Translations under genes and position numbers: made by a program | Part shown: positions 16,642 to 24,889 of the stretch, piece by piece | Numbering within the stretch: the stretch's first letter is position 1 | Layout of the letters: every line of letters starts with the position of its first letter | The notes under the pieces: model-generated | Database searches by the model: none | The model's input: only the letters and a program-made list of their open reading frames with translations | What the model was told of the DNA's origin: nothing | DNA from: Prolixibacteraceae bacterium | GTDB lineage: Bacteria > Bacteroidota > Bacteroidia > Bacteroidales > Prolixibacteraceae | DNA: 36,092 nucleotides | Reading direction: 5' to 3' | NCBI GenBank assembly: GCA_016930365.1 | Contig: JAFGGY010000158.1 | Location: forward strand, 1 to 36,092

Positions 16642-19600
16642 TTAGTTAATCAGCTGATCATAATACTGATCGAATTCGGATTTGATGCTTTGATACAATT
16701 CTTCATTTCCGGTCGAACGAACCATTGTCATTAACTGGTTGACGAAGAAAAGAGCGCTTCGTATTTCGTTATCGAGCGCTATGAAATGCTTGTTGTTGAA
16801 ACCAAAATAATAGTCTAATTCAGCCAGAAAATTGTCAGACATATCTTTAATCAATTCAATCGATTTTTCTTTTTCACCTGTTGCTACATAGGTTCTGGCT
16901 ATTTGAACAGCAAAATAGTCGTACGGTACTTGTTCCGGTGGAATCATTTCCATACAACGATCGAGTACAGCTATCGCGCTGTCCTTTTTGCCTTCTTGTA
17001 TCAAGACTTCGGCCAAACGTTGGAAATTATTCCGAATATTAGTTAGCATGCGACGGTTGTTTTCATCAACATAAACATCGGGGTTGTTTACCCCACCCCA
17101 TTTGAATTTATTCATCAGGTTGTCGTACATGATATCTGTTTCAACATTGCCCGAAAGCTGGTCTGATGAATTGGAGCGTATTGGTACAATACGATAAGCC
17201 AGACCTTCAAGCCTGAAGTATTTATCGAGCGATAAATATTTTTCGGTTCCAACTGAGACAGCAAAATATAAGGGGCGTTTCCAGTTGTTGGTGTAAAGCA
17301 TATCGAGTAACATAAGCTGGTCTTTTGTAATGTAGCTTCCTTTTAATTCAATATGCATGGTGTCAACAATCTGGTCGTAATTCTCGGGTTTAACCACCTT
17401 GTTGGCAAGTACAGCATCTTTATCAACTACCATATACAAGCTTCGGCCTGGCAAGTACGATGCGTTGTCGGCATGTGCAATTTTGGTTCCGGGATCATCG
17501 CTTTTGATAAACTCGAGTGCACGACCAAGCTCAATGCTTTTCCCTTTAAAACGTGGGTCTTCCATAATGTAAATTACATCGCGAGTTCCCTGTACGTATT
17601 TGTCGAATTCGAAACTAATGGGTAAGGGTTCCGATTCGTAGGCTTTGCGTTGCATTTGTTCAATGTACCAGTCGGTTTGGAAATAGCTGAGGTTGCATAC
17701 TCTCTTGTTTGTACCCACTCCTTCTACTTCCTGGTTGTACCATAGTGGATAAGTATCGTTATCTCCGTTGGTAAATACCACCCCGTTGTCTTCAATGCTG
17801 GCAAGGTAGTTTTGTCCAAAATCGCGTGCCGAGTAACGTCCCGAACGATCGTGGTCGTCCCAGTTTTGCGAAGCCATAAGAACAGGTACTGCCAGTAAAC
17901 TAACTGTAGTAACTGTTACGGCTGCTATAGTTCCGGGGGCAACCTTTTTAAGCTGTCGGTATAGTTCGGCTACTCCCATGCCAATCCAGATGGTAAAGGC
18001 ATAAAACGAGCCGGCGTAGGCGTAATCGCGTTCGCGTGGCTGATACGGATACTGGTTCAGATATACCACAATGGCTATACCGGTAAGTATAAACAAGAGC
18101 GATACTACCCACAGATCGCGTTTGCCTTGTTGCGATGATTTATATTGAAAAACTATGCCTAATATGCCCAAAAGCAAAGGCAGAAAATAATATTTATTTC
18201 GGGCAGGGTTGTTGGCGTATTTGGGAGGCAGGTTGTTCTGATTGCCAAGACGGGCTTGATCGATAAATTTAATGCCGCTAATCCAGTTGCCATCTAACAG
18301 GTTGCCGTGTCCCTGAATGTCGTTTTGGCGGCCTGCAAAGTTCCACATAAAATACCTTACATACATAAAGTTAACCTGGTATTTGAAGAAAAATCGCAGA
18401 TTCTCGGCAAAGGTAGGTTTAACTATGGTTTGGCGTTCGCCACTTGCATTGCGGTATGTTTTTGACATTCCTTTAATATCTCCCCATTGCTGATAGGCTT
18501 CGATGTGTTGATCGCTGTTTTTGCTCCACATACGTGGAAAAAAAGTACAAAATTCGCTATCGTAGTTGGGTTTCTGACGCTCGTTGCTAACTACATATTT
18601 GCCATCTTTTACCCTCCATTCCTTTTTGTCATCAATGTAGGGTTCATCGGCATTAAGCGGAGTGTTATAATATTGTCCGTATAGCAATGGGGTTGAGCCG
18701 TATTGTTCACGGTTCAGATAGGAGAGTAGCGTAAACAGGTTGTCGGGGTTGTTTTGATCCATTGGCAGCTCGGCATTTGAGCGTATGGGGATTATCGCAT
18801 ACGTCGAAAAACCGATAATAATAACAGTTACCCCAACAATAATGGTGTTGAGTAATACTTTCTTTTTTTTGTGAGTATAGTAAATGCCATAAGCAATAGC
18901 GGCGATTAAAAGTACCAGGTAAACGAAGAACCCGGTGTTTACGGGAGCGCCCATTCCGTTGGTAAAAATACGCTCGAAAACAGTTGCAATTTTAACTGTT
19001 CCGGGAACAATTCCATATAGAATACCACCTAATAAAACGCCCGAAATGAGCAAGGTGTAAACAATTCCTTTGTTGGTAACCGGGTATTTTTTGTAGTAAT
19101 ATATAAAGGCAATGGCCGGAATTGCCAGCAGGTTAAGCAGGTGAACTCCAATCGAAAGACCGAATAAATAACAAATTAATATCAACCATCGATTCGAGTG
19201 TGGCTGGTCGGCTATATTTTCCCATTTTAGAATTGCCCAGAATACAAATGCTGTGAACAACGACGAGCTGGCATATACTTCGGCTTCGACAGCCGAAAAC
19301 CAGAAAGTGTCGGAAAAAGCATAGGCTAAAGCACCTACCAGGCCACTTCCCATTATTGCAATGGCTTGGCCTTTTACCGGGTTTTCTTCTTTGGTTAAAA
19401 GGCGTTTGGTAAGGTGGGTTATGGTCCAATATAAAAACAAAATAGTGAAGGCACTGGCCAAAGCTGAAAGAACATTCATAAACAAGCCGGCGTTTTCGGG
19501 GCCGGCAAACAGGGTGAAAAAGCGTCCAACCAGCATGAAAAGTGGTGCACCGGGTGGATGACCAACTTCGAGTTTAAAGGCTGTGGTAATAAACTCACCA

Positions 19601-19704
19601 CAATCCCAAAAACTGGCGGTGGGTTCAATGGTCATTAAATATACTAAAGCGGCAATAGCAAAGGTTATCCAGCCAACTATGATGTTGATTTTTTTGTAGT
19701 TCAT
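16642..19704 (-). CDS. DUF2723 family polytopic membrane protein (GT-C glycosyltransferase-like)
   Basis: A 1020-residue protein with about a dozen membrane segments in the first ~620 residues and a large soluble C-terminal region ending in TPR-like helices (about 880-1000). The signature near the first membrane segment, WDCGEF (33-38) followed by GHPPGAP (48-54), is the DUF2723 hallmark: an acidic residue in the first external loop, as in GT-C glycosyltransferases such as protein O-mannosyltransferases. Family knowledge suggests lipid-linked sugar transfer at the membrane, but I know of no proven reaction. It heads the unit with the deacetylase and purD. The ATG at 19704 has a purely A-rich leader (CCTAAAAAA) with no Shine-Dalgarno. 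Confidence 0.88.
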   Translation of the reverse strand: MNYKKINIIVGWITFAIAALVYLMTIEPTASFWDCGEFITTAFKLEVGHPPGAPLFMLVGRFFTLFAGPENAGLFMNVLSALASAFTILFLYWTITHLTKRLLTKEENPVKGQAIAIMGSGLVGALAYAFSDTFWFSAVEAEVYASSSLFTAFVFWAILKWENIADQPHSNRWLILICYLFGLSIGVHLLNLLAIPAIAFIYYYKKYPVTNKGIVYTLLISGVLLGGILYGIVPGTVKIATVFERIFTNGMGAPVNTGFFVYLVLLIAAIAYGIYYTHKKKKVLLNTIIVGVTVIIIGFSTYAIIPIRSNAELPMDQNNPDNLFTLLSYLNREQYGSTPLLYGQYYNTPLNADEPYIDDKKEWRVKDGKYVVSNERQKPNYDSEFCTFFPRMWSKNSDQHIEAYQQWGDIKGMSKTYRNASGERQTIVKPTFAENLRFFFKYQVNFMYVRYFMWNFAGRQNDIQGHGNLLDGNWISGIKFIDQARLGNQNNLPPKYANNPARNKYYFLPLLLGILGIVFQYKSSQQGKRDLWVVSLLFILTGIAIVVYLNQYPYQPRERDYAYAGSFYAFTIWIGMGVAELYRQLKKVAPGTIAAVTVTTVSLLAVPVLMASQNWDDHDRSGRYSARDFGQNYLASIEDNGVVFTNGDNDTYPLWYNQEVEGVGTNKRVCNLSYFQTDWYIEQMQRKAYESEPLPISFEFDKYVQGTRDVIYIMEDPRFKGKSIELGRALEFIKSDDPGTKIAHADNASYLPGRSLYMVVDKDAVLANKVVKPENYDQIVDTMHIELKGSYITKDQLMLLDMLYTNNWKRPLYFAVSVGTEKYLSLDKYFRLEGLAYRIVPIRSNSSDQLSGNVETDIMYDNLMNKFKWGGVNNPDVYVDENNRRMLTNIRNNFQRLAEVLIQEGKKDSAIAVLDRCMEMIPPEQVPYDYFAVQIARTYVATGEKEKSIELIKDMSDNFLAELDYYFGFNNKHFIALDNEIRSALFFVNQLMTMVRSTGNEELYQSIKSEFDQYYDQLIN

Positions 19705-19762
19705 TTTTTTAGGGTTTATGCTATTATATTATTATGTCTTCTCTAAAACAATAGTTTGTTGA

Positions 19763-19775
19763 TGCTTTTAAAGCA
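19763..19775. promoter_or_regulatory. Short dyad upstream of the DUF2723 gene
   Basis: TGCTTT-T-AAAGCA, perfect 6-base arms around one central base, 59 bases from the DUF2723 start codon. It could be an operator or a small leader hairpin. In AT-rich DNA such dyads also arise by chance. Confidence 0.25.
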
Positions 19776-19972
19776 ATGATAATGAGCTGTTTGTGTTTTG
19801 ATGGCCTGATTGTTTAAGATGTTGATATTTAGCCTATTACAAACAAGACCTATCGTTTCATATCTATAATCTAACGTTTTATTGTCATTATAAACTGCGA
19901 ATATAGCAGAAACTTTTTAGTCTTTCTAATAGCAGATTCAATTTTCACTTTTTTTACCAAAGCTTTTTATTT

Positions 19973-19980
19973 TAAATTTG
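19973..19980 (+). promoter_or_regulatory. -7 promoter element for the LysE-family gene
   Basis: TAAATTTG is an exact match to the Bacteroidetes -7 consensus TAnnTTTG. It lies 25 bases before the chosen ATG at 20006, giving a short leader. The -33 region is T-rich (around 19950) but has no clean TTTG, so the call rests mainly on the -7 box. Confidence 0.55.
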
Positions 19981-19989
19981 AAGCTTCAA
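19978..19989. promoter_or_regulatory. Perfect 12-bp palindrome overlapping the LysE promoter
   Basis: TTGAAGCTTCAA is a perfect palindrome sharing its first three bases with the -7 element and covering the expected transcription start. Its position suits an operator for repression. It also resembles the TTGAAGCTTGAA portion of the dispersed repeat near 30251-30272, so it may be repeat debris. Confidence 0.35.
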
Positions 19990-20005
19990 CTTGAAACAAT
20001 CACCA

Positions 20006-20638
20006 ATGATTACACTTTTAACCATTTTTGTAACGTCACTTTTTGTAGCTTTTTCGGGAGCACTTATGCCCGGGCCTCTGCTTACAATAACCATTAGCGA
20101 AAGTGCCCGACGGGGTGCTGTTGCCGGGCCCTTGTTGATATTGGGGCATGGTATATTAGAGCTCATATTGCTGGCTGCTCTTTTTCTTGGATTGGGGCCT
20201 GTGTTGGAGCATCGCATGTTTTTTTTAATTGCTGCATTTGCTGGTGGCGCTATTATGTTTTGGATGGCCTGGGGAATGTTTCGCTCTTTGCCCTCACTTT
20301 CGGTTCGTGTAACCGGAACGAATGTTACTGCAAAATCAAATCTCCCTTTAACCGGTGCACTGATGAGTTTGGCTAATCCTTACTGGATTATCTGGTGGGC
20401 TACCATCGGGCTGGGATATGTAGTTTATGCCCGGCAATTCGGAGCTTGGGGGGTGGTTTTTTTCTTTACAGGCCATATTGCAGGCGACCTTATATGGTAT
20501 TGGGCTATTTCGTTTGCAGTTAGCAAAGGCAAAACTTTGTTTACCGATAAAGTTTATCGAATACTGATAGGCGTATGTGGTGGATTCCTGGTTTTGTTCG
20601 CTATTTACCTTATTTTTTCGGCATTCGCGAAAATGTAA
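20006..20638 (+). CDS. LysE/RhtB-family amino-acid exporter
   Basis: A 210-residue inner membrane protein with about six hydrophobic segments. The N-terminal segment with FSGALMPGPLLTITI is the family signature near the first membrane helix, and the middle holds SLANPYWIIWWATIG, typical of LysE/RhtB transporters. Members export basic amino acids, threonine or homoserine lactones; the substrate cannot be read from the sequence. I use the ATG at 20006 rather than the in-frame TTG at 19991 because the latter falls at the expected transcription start. A consensus -7 element lies 25 bases upstream. The next gene begins 60 bases downstream on the same strand and is functionally unrelated. Confidence 0.88.
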   Translation: MITLLTIFVTSLFVAFSGALMPGPLLTITISESARRGAVAGPLLILGHGILELILLAALFLGLGPVLEHRMFFLIAAFAGGAIMFWMAWGMFRSLPSLSVRVTGTNVTAKSNLPLTGALMSLANPYWIIWWATIGLGYVVYARQFGAWGVVFFFTGHIAGDLIWYWAISFAVSKGKTLFTDKVYRILIGVCGGFLVLFAIYLIFSAFAKM

Positions 20639-20698
20639 TATATTTGTTGACCTCATAAACTTAAGGTCTAATAAAGGGTTCAATCAAATTACAATAAA

Positions 20699-22306
20699 AT
20701 GAAGCAAAAAGTATTTCTAATTTTTTCGATATTTTTAATCACAATTGTTACTGGCGTTAGGGCACAGGGGGTGCAGGAACAAACTATGAAATTTGGCCGT
20801 TTGCTGCGACTGGTTGATAGCTACTATGCCGATTCAACCAACCTCGAAGCGATTACTGAAACGGCCATTGTTGAAATGTTGTCTGAGCTCGACCCGCATT
20901 CGGTATATATATCGAAAGAAGAAGTAGAAAAAATGAACGAACCACTCCAGGGTAGTTTCGAAGGAATAGGCGTTTCGTTTAATATATTGCGCGATACGTT
21001 AATGGTAGTGCAAACCATTCCGGGTGGCCCTTCCGAAAAAGTTGGTTTACAGGCCGGCGACCGTATTATCGAGATTGACGATGAAGATGTGGCTGGAATT
21101 GGACTTACCAATCAAATGGTTTTCGACCGCCTAAGGGGCGAAAAAGGCACAAAAGTGTTGGTGCGTATCTTACGAAAAAACGAAAAAGGATTACTCGATT
21201 TTGAAATTATTCGCGATAAAATTCCAATTTACAGTCTCGATGCATCGTACATGCTCGATGAAAATACCGGTTATATTAAACTGAACCGGTTTTCGGCAAC
21301 TACGACCGACGAGTTTGTTGAGGCCTTGAAAGAGTTGAAACAAAAGAACGATTTACAAAACCTGGTGCTCGATTTACGTGGCAATGGCGGAGGTTACCTA
21401 AAGGCCGCACACGAAATATCCGATCAATTTCTCGAATCGGGGCGCATGATTGTATATACCGAGGGATTGCGAAACCCTCGAAAAAATTATACGGCAACAT
21501 ATAGCGGCGAATTCGAAAGGGGAAAATTGGTAGTGTTGGTCGATCGTGGTTCGGCTTCGGCTAGCGAAATTGTTTCGGGAGCAGTGCAAGACTGGGATCG
21601 TGGTATTGTAATTGGACGTCGATCGTTTGGAAAGGGCCTGGTGCAGCAGCCGTATTATCTTACCGATGGCTCAATGGTACGCCTTACAACGGCTCATTAT
21701 TACACGCCTAGTGGCCGGTGCATACAGAAACCTTACGAAAATGGTGTTGACGATTATCAGCACGATTTGATTCAGCGATACGAAAGTGGGGAGCTGTTTA
21801 ATGCCGATAGTATAAATATTGATGAATCGTTAAAGTATTCAACCTTAATATATAAGCGCGATGTGTATGGTGGTGGAGGCGTTATTCCCGATATTTATAT
21901 TCCGCTCGATACGTCGACAAATTTTTCATACTACAATCAGTTGGTGCGCCAAAGTGTGGTGAATCAGTTTGTACTCGATTATGTCGATTTACACCGGAGC
22001 GAACTTAAAGCTCAGTATCCCGTTTTCGATTTGTATAAAAATAAGTTCGAGGTGAGTAACGATATTCTGGAGCAGCTTTGGAAACAGGGCGACAAAAAGG
22101 GTATTGAACGTGAAGACGAATCGATTGAGTTTATTAATGACTATGCCAAACGACATCTCAAAGCGCTAATTGCCCGTGATTTGTGGGATTCGGCAAGTTT
22201 TTACGAAATAATAAATGGCGACGACGATGAGATTATCAAAGCCCTTGAAGTGCTGAACAACAACGAACGTTATCAGGCAATTTTAAAGGGTACTGCGCAT
22301 GAATAA
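20699..22306 (+). CDS. S41-family C-terminal processing protease
   Basis: A periplasmic serine protease of the CtpA/Prc type with 535 residues. It begins with a Sec signal peptide (hydrophobic 5-20, probable cut near VRA-QG at 22). A PDZ domain spans about 85-170 (FEGIGVSFN, then GLQAGDRIIEIDDEDV). The peptidase core has LDLRGNGGG (224-232), the nucleophile loop GSASASE (284-290, S287 probable) and the general base in SFGKGLVQ (K312). The Ser-to-Lys spacing of 25 matches Prc. The C-terminal ~190 residues are an additional helical region common in Bacteroidetes homologues. Its last 8 bases overlap the start of pnuC, so the two are translationally coupled. Family members trim or degrade envelope proteins. 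Confidence 0.93.
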   Translation: MKQKVFLIFSIFLITIVTGVRAQGVQEQTMKFGRLLRLVDSYYADSTNLEAITETAIVEMLSELDPHSVYISKEEVEKMNEPLQGSFEGIGVSFNILRDTLMVVQTIPGGPSEKVGLQAGDRIIEIDDEDVAGIGLTNQMVFDRLRGEKGTKVLVRILRKNEKGLLDFEIIRDKIPIYSLDASYMLDENTGYIKLNRFSATTTDEFVEALKELKQKNDLQNLVLDLRGNGGGYLKAAHEISDQFLESGRMIVYTEGLRNPRKNYTATYSGEFERGKLVVLVDRGSASASEIVSGAVQDWDRGIVIGRRSFGKGLVQQPYYLTDGSMVRLTTAHYYTPSGRCIQKPYENGVDDYQHDLIQRYESGELFNADSINIDESLKYSTLIYKRDVYGGGGVIPDIYIPLDTSTNFSYYNQLVRQSVVNQFVLDYVDLHRSELKAQYPVFDLYKNKFEVSNDILEQLWKQGDKKGIEREDESIEFINDYAKRHLKALIARDLWDSASFYEIINGDDDEIIKALEVLNNNERYQAILKGTAHE

Positions 22307-22910
22307 CAATTGGCTTCAGTGGCTGATGTTAAATTGGGTTGAAATTGCCGGAGCTGTTCTGGGTATAGCCTACGTGTTTTTATCAGTCAAACAAAATATA
22401 CTTACCTGGGCAATGGGGTTGGCTACTTCGCTGCTTTATATTTACGTGTTTTTTGTGGCGAAATTTTATGCCGATATGGCCTTGCAGTTTTATTACGTTT
22501 GGGTTAGTATCTATGGATGGTTTCTTTGGTCGCGGGGCAAAACATCAGGTAGTAAGCACGAAAAGTTGCCGGTGTCCCGAATGTCGCATCAAATGGCATT
22601 GTTGCTGGGTGCTGTTTCAGTATTTCTTTGGAGCATTATCTATGTTGTTCTGAAATATTATACCGATTCGCCTGTTCCTTTTGGCGATGCTTTTACTACG
22701 GCTCTAAGTATAGTGGCTACCTGGATGCTTGCCAAAAAAATTATTGAACATTGGTTGGTGTGGATTGTGGTCGATGTGGTTTCTATCGGCTTGTATATTT
22801 ATAAAGGATTGCTGCCGACAACCATTTTGTTTGTGGTTTATACCCTGGTAGCAATATGGGGCTTTGTTGAATGGCGTAAAGATCTTCGATTGAATGACGA
22901 AAACGACTAA
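22299..22910 (+). CDS. pnuC: PnuC-type nicotinamide riboside transporter
   Basis: A 203-residue membrane protein with about seven hydrophobic segments and the aromatic-rich PnuC pattern (YYVWVSIYGWFLW near 67-79, and a late VYTLVAIWGFVEWRK). PnuC proteins move nicotinamide riboside by facilitated diffusion, and phosphorylation inside the cell keeps the gradient. The direct overlap (17 bases) with a NadR-like kinase gene supports nicotinamide riboside rather than thiamine as substrate; no thiamine genes or TPP riboswitch are seen nearby. The ATG lies inside the end of the S41 protease gene. The three-gene coupling probably starts at 20699 or further upstream. Confidence 0.9.
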   Translation: MNNNWLQWLMLNWVEIAGAVLGIAYVFLSVKQNILTWAMGLATSLLYIYVFFVAKFYADMALQFYYVWVSIYGWFLWSRGKTSGSKHEKLPVSRMSHQMALLLGAVSVFLWSIIYVVLKYYTDSPVPFGDAFTTALSIVATWMLAKKIIEHWLVWIVVDVVSIGLYIYKGLLPTTILFVVYTLVAIWGFVEWRKDLRLNDEND

Positions 22911-23421
22911 AATCGTATTAACTGGAGCCGAATCGACCGGTAAAAGTACCCTTTCGGAAAAACTGGCCCAACACTACAAGGGTTTGTGGATGCCCGAGCT
23001 TGCACGCGATTACGTTAATAACATCAATCACCATTATACGTATAGCGATATTGAAAATATTGCGCGGCAGCAAATTGAGCTCGAAAAACAACTGAAAGAT
23101 GAAAATCGAATGGTGTTTTTCGATACCTGGCTAATCATTACCAAGGTGTGGTTCGATTTTGTATATGGAATGCACCCGCAATGGTTGCACGATGCCATTG
23201 GCCGGTCGGATGTCGATTTGTTTTTATTATGCGACATTGATTTGCCATGGACACCTGATCCCTTGCGCGAAAATGGTGGCGAAAACCGTATAAAACTGCA
23301 CGAAATATACCAGGCAGAGCTAAGTCGATATGGTTTTGAATATGAGATAGTTCGTGGCGATGGATCCATGCGGTTTCGTAGAACCATTGAAATTATTGAT
23401 TGTAAATTTAATAGATCGTGA
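22894..23421 (+). CDS. NadR-like nicotinamide riboside kinase
   Basis: A 175-residue P-loop kinase matching the C-terminal kinase domain of NadR without the adenylyltransferase and DNA-binding parts. It has Walker A GAESTGKST (11-19), the following MPELARDY (33-40), a Walker B-like VFFDTW (74-79) and the lid arginine region TPDPLRENG (120-128). It phosphorylates nicotinamide riboside to NMN, trapping what PnuC imports. The ATG at 22894 overlaps the end of pnuC. The stop codon (TGA, 23419-23421) is the first three bases of a dispersed repeat unit, so the last few residues (KFNRS) may have been fixed by the repeat. Confidence 0.88.
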   Translation: MTKTTKIVLTGAESTGKSTLSEKLAQHYKGLWMPELARDYVNNINHHYTYSDIENIARQQIELEKQLKDENRMVFFDTWLIITKVWFDFVYGMHPQWLHDAIGRSDVDLFLLCDIDLPWTPDPLRENGGENRIKLHEIYQAELSRYGFEYEIVRGDGSMRFRRTIEIIDCKFNRS

Positions 23422-23548
23422 GATTTTAGACGTGAGACAATAGATTTGTTTGTAACATGTTAAATATCTGTACTTTAAATAAATATTTCATCAAAACACA
23501 AACATCTCATTGTCAGTATATTAAAAAACATTAACGAACTATTGTAAA
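23419..23548 (+). repeat. Dispersed repeat, long copy A
   Basis: Starts with the TGA stop of the kinase gene as TGAGATTTTAGACGTGAGAC (23419-23438), then TTGTTTGTAA (23446-23455), CTCATTGTCA (23506-23515) and an AT-rich 25-mer at 23521-23545. The same blocks in the same order and orientation occur at 26737-26860: the 10-mer is identical and the 25-mers differ at one base. The segment ends about 20 bases before pdxB, so it may supply that gene's promoter or leader. Confidence 0.75.
23441..23448 (+). promoter_or_regulatory. Possible -7 promoter element within repeat copy A
   Basis: TAGATTTG matches TAnnTTTG, but it lies 119 bases before pdxB and has no obvious -33 element. The equivalent place in copy B reads GACTTTG, so the match is not conserved between copies. 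Confidence 0.25.
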
Positions 23549-23567
23549 TTAAAATAGTAGATAAAAT

Positions 23568-24692
23568 ATGAAAATTGTTGCTGATAATAAAATACCTTAC
23601 CTCAAAGGAGCTCTCGAACCCTTTGCCGAAGTAGTGTATTTGCCGGGTAAAGAAACAACAGCCGAGGTGGTTAAAGATGCCGATGCCATAATTACGCGTA
23701 CCCGCACTCAATGCAACGAAGCACTTTTTAGGGGGTCGTCGGTGAAAATGATTGCCACGGCAACCATTGGGTACGATCACATTGATACGGTTTATTGCGA
23801 ATCGAACGGAATTGAATGGACGAATGCACCAGGTTGCAACAGTTGGTCGGTAGCGCAATATATATTGGCTGCTTTATATCATTTGGCAAACGATAAAAAC
23901 ATCGAACTGGACAAATTAACTATTGGCGTGGTTGGCGCCGGAAATGTAGGCTCGAAAGTAGCAAGGCTCTGCCAGATTATTGGAATGAAGGTGCTGGTGA
24001 ATGATCCACCTCGTATGCGTGCCGAAGGCGAAACAGGGTTTGTACCAATTGAAACCATTCAGCAACAGGCCGACATTATCACATTTCACACGCCACTTAC
24101 CCGCAGCGGCAACGATAAAACTTTTCACCTGTTCGACAATGATTTTATGGTGAAATGCAAGGAAGGCGTTATTGTTATCAATTCGTCGCGTGGCGAAGTT
24201 ACCGATTCCAGTGCTTTAACAGCCGGAATTGCACTGGGATTTATATCCGAGCTCATAATTGATTGTTGGGAGAACGAACCCGATATTAACCCTTACTTGT
24301 TACAGAAAGCATTTATAGCCACACCTCATATAGCAGGATATTCGAAAGACGGAAAAGCAAATGGCACCAGTATGAGTGTGCAGGCCATTAGCCGAAAGTT
24401 TAACCTTGGAATTGATAATTGGCAGTGCGATAATATTGAGTTGCCCGAAAATACCAACATTCACATTGATGCTGAAGGGAAAAATATTCAGCAAATTATT
24501 TCCGAAGCGGTTTTGGCTACTTATCCCATTTGGGACGATAGCAAAAGGTTGAAGCAATCGCCCGAAACTTTCGAAAATCAGCGTGGCAATTACCCGGTGC
24601 GACGCGAGTTTCCGGTTTATACGCTTATTATAGAAAACGATACCACCAGAGCTGGTACAATACTTCAGAAACTGGGTTTCAGCCTGAAATAA
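23568..24692 (+). CDS. pdxB: Erythronate-4-phosphate dehydrogenase
   Basis: PdxB oxidises 4-phosphoerythronate in the DXP-independent pathway to pyridoxal phosphate. The 374-residue protein has the D-2-hydroxyacid dehydrogenase layout: a split substrate domain, NAD-binding GAGNVG (123-128) with an acidic residue near 146, and the catalytic set R208 (INSSRGEV), E237 (DCWENEP) and H254 (TPHIAGYSKDG). The HIAGYSKDGK region and the ~100-residue C-terminal dimerisation domain distinguish PdxB from SerA or other family members. It is monocistronic by layout: a repeat-bearing spacer of 146 bases upstream and a strong terminator beginning 9 bases after the stop. Confidence 0.94.
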   Translation: MKIVADNKIPYLKGALEPFAEVVYLPGKETTAEVVKDADAIITRTRTQCNEALFRGSSVKMIATATIGYDHIDTVYCESNGIEWTNAPGCNSWSVAQYILAALYHLANDKNIELDKLTIGVVGAGNVGSKVARLCQIIGMKVLVNDPPRMRAEGETGFVPIETIQQQADIITFHTPLTRSGNDKTFHLFDNDFMVKCKEGVIVINSSRGEVTDSSALTAGIALGFISELIIDCWENEPDINPYLLQKAFIATPHIAGYSKDGKANGTSMSVQAISRKFNLGIDNWQCDNIELPENTNIHIDAEGKNIQQIISEAVLATYPIWDDSKRLKQSPETFENQRGNYPVRREFPVYTLIIENDTTRAGTILQKLGFSLK

Positions 24693-24700
24693 ATGTCTGA

Positions 24701-24729
24701 AAAATAAGACCTTTTGAGGTTTTATTTTT
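24701..24729 (+). terminator. Intrinsic terminator after pdxB
   Basis: AAAATAAGACCT (24701-24712) pairs with AGGTTTTATTTT (24717-24728) around a TTTG loop: a 12-base stem with a single G-U pair, ending in a T-run. It starts 9 bases after the pdxB stop. The A-rich left arm could allow some function in the opposite direction, but no gene converges here. Confidence 0.85.
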
Positions 24730-24889
24730 GCTTTTGTTTGGATAATTATCATTTTGCCCTTGAAATTAAGTTAAAAATGTCCGTTATTGTATCATGATTT
24801 CCTTTTTAAATACTGCACCCGGTTTTTGTTTGTTCAAATTAATAATCATGCAATTATGAATGTGCATGCTGTACCTGAAAAAGTGAAAT

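Larger units (their letters stand above)
19705..20005. other. Divergent intergenic region between the DUF2723 and LysE genes
   Basis: About 300 AT-rich bases separate two divergent genes, so it must hold promoters for both. On the plus side a TAAATTTG element lies at 19973-19980. On the minus side I find no good TAnnTTTG match. It also contains a 13-base dyad at 19763-19775 and a 12-base palindrome at 19978-19989, listed separately. I see no ORF, RNA gene or riboswitch fold. Confidence 0.6.

Noticed and set aside
19705-20005. Riboswitch or small RNA in the largest intergenic region
   Set aside because: No conserved riboswitch core or long stem is visible; only short dyads and a promoter element.
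20649-20668. GACCT/AGGTC stem as terminator of the LysE-family gene
   Set aside because: Only 5 pairs with a 10-base loop and no T-run.
22299-22910. PnuC-like protein as a thiamine transporter (PnuT)
   Set aside because: The overlapping neighbour is a nicotinamide riboside kinase, and no thiamine gene or TPP riboswitch is visible upstream.
24760-24805. Possible third long copy of the repeat upstream of the kinase at 24890
   Set aside because: Only a loose likeness (TTAAAAAT...TTATTGT); the diagnostic CTCATTGTCA and TGAGAC blocks are missing.
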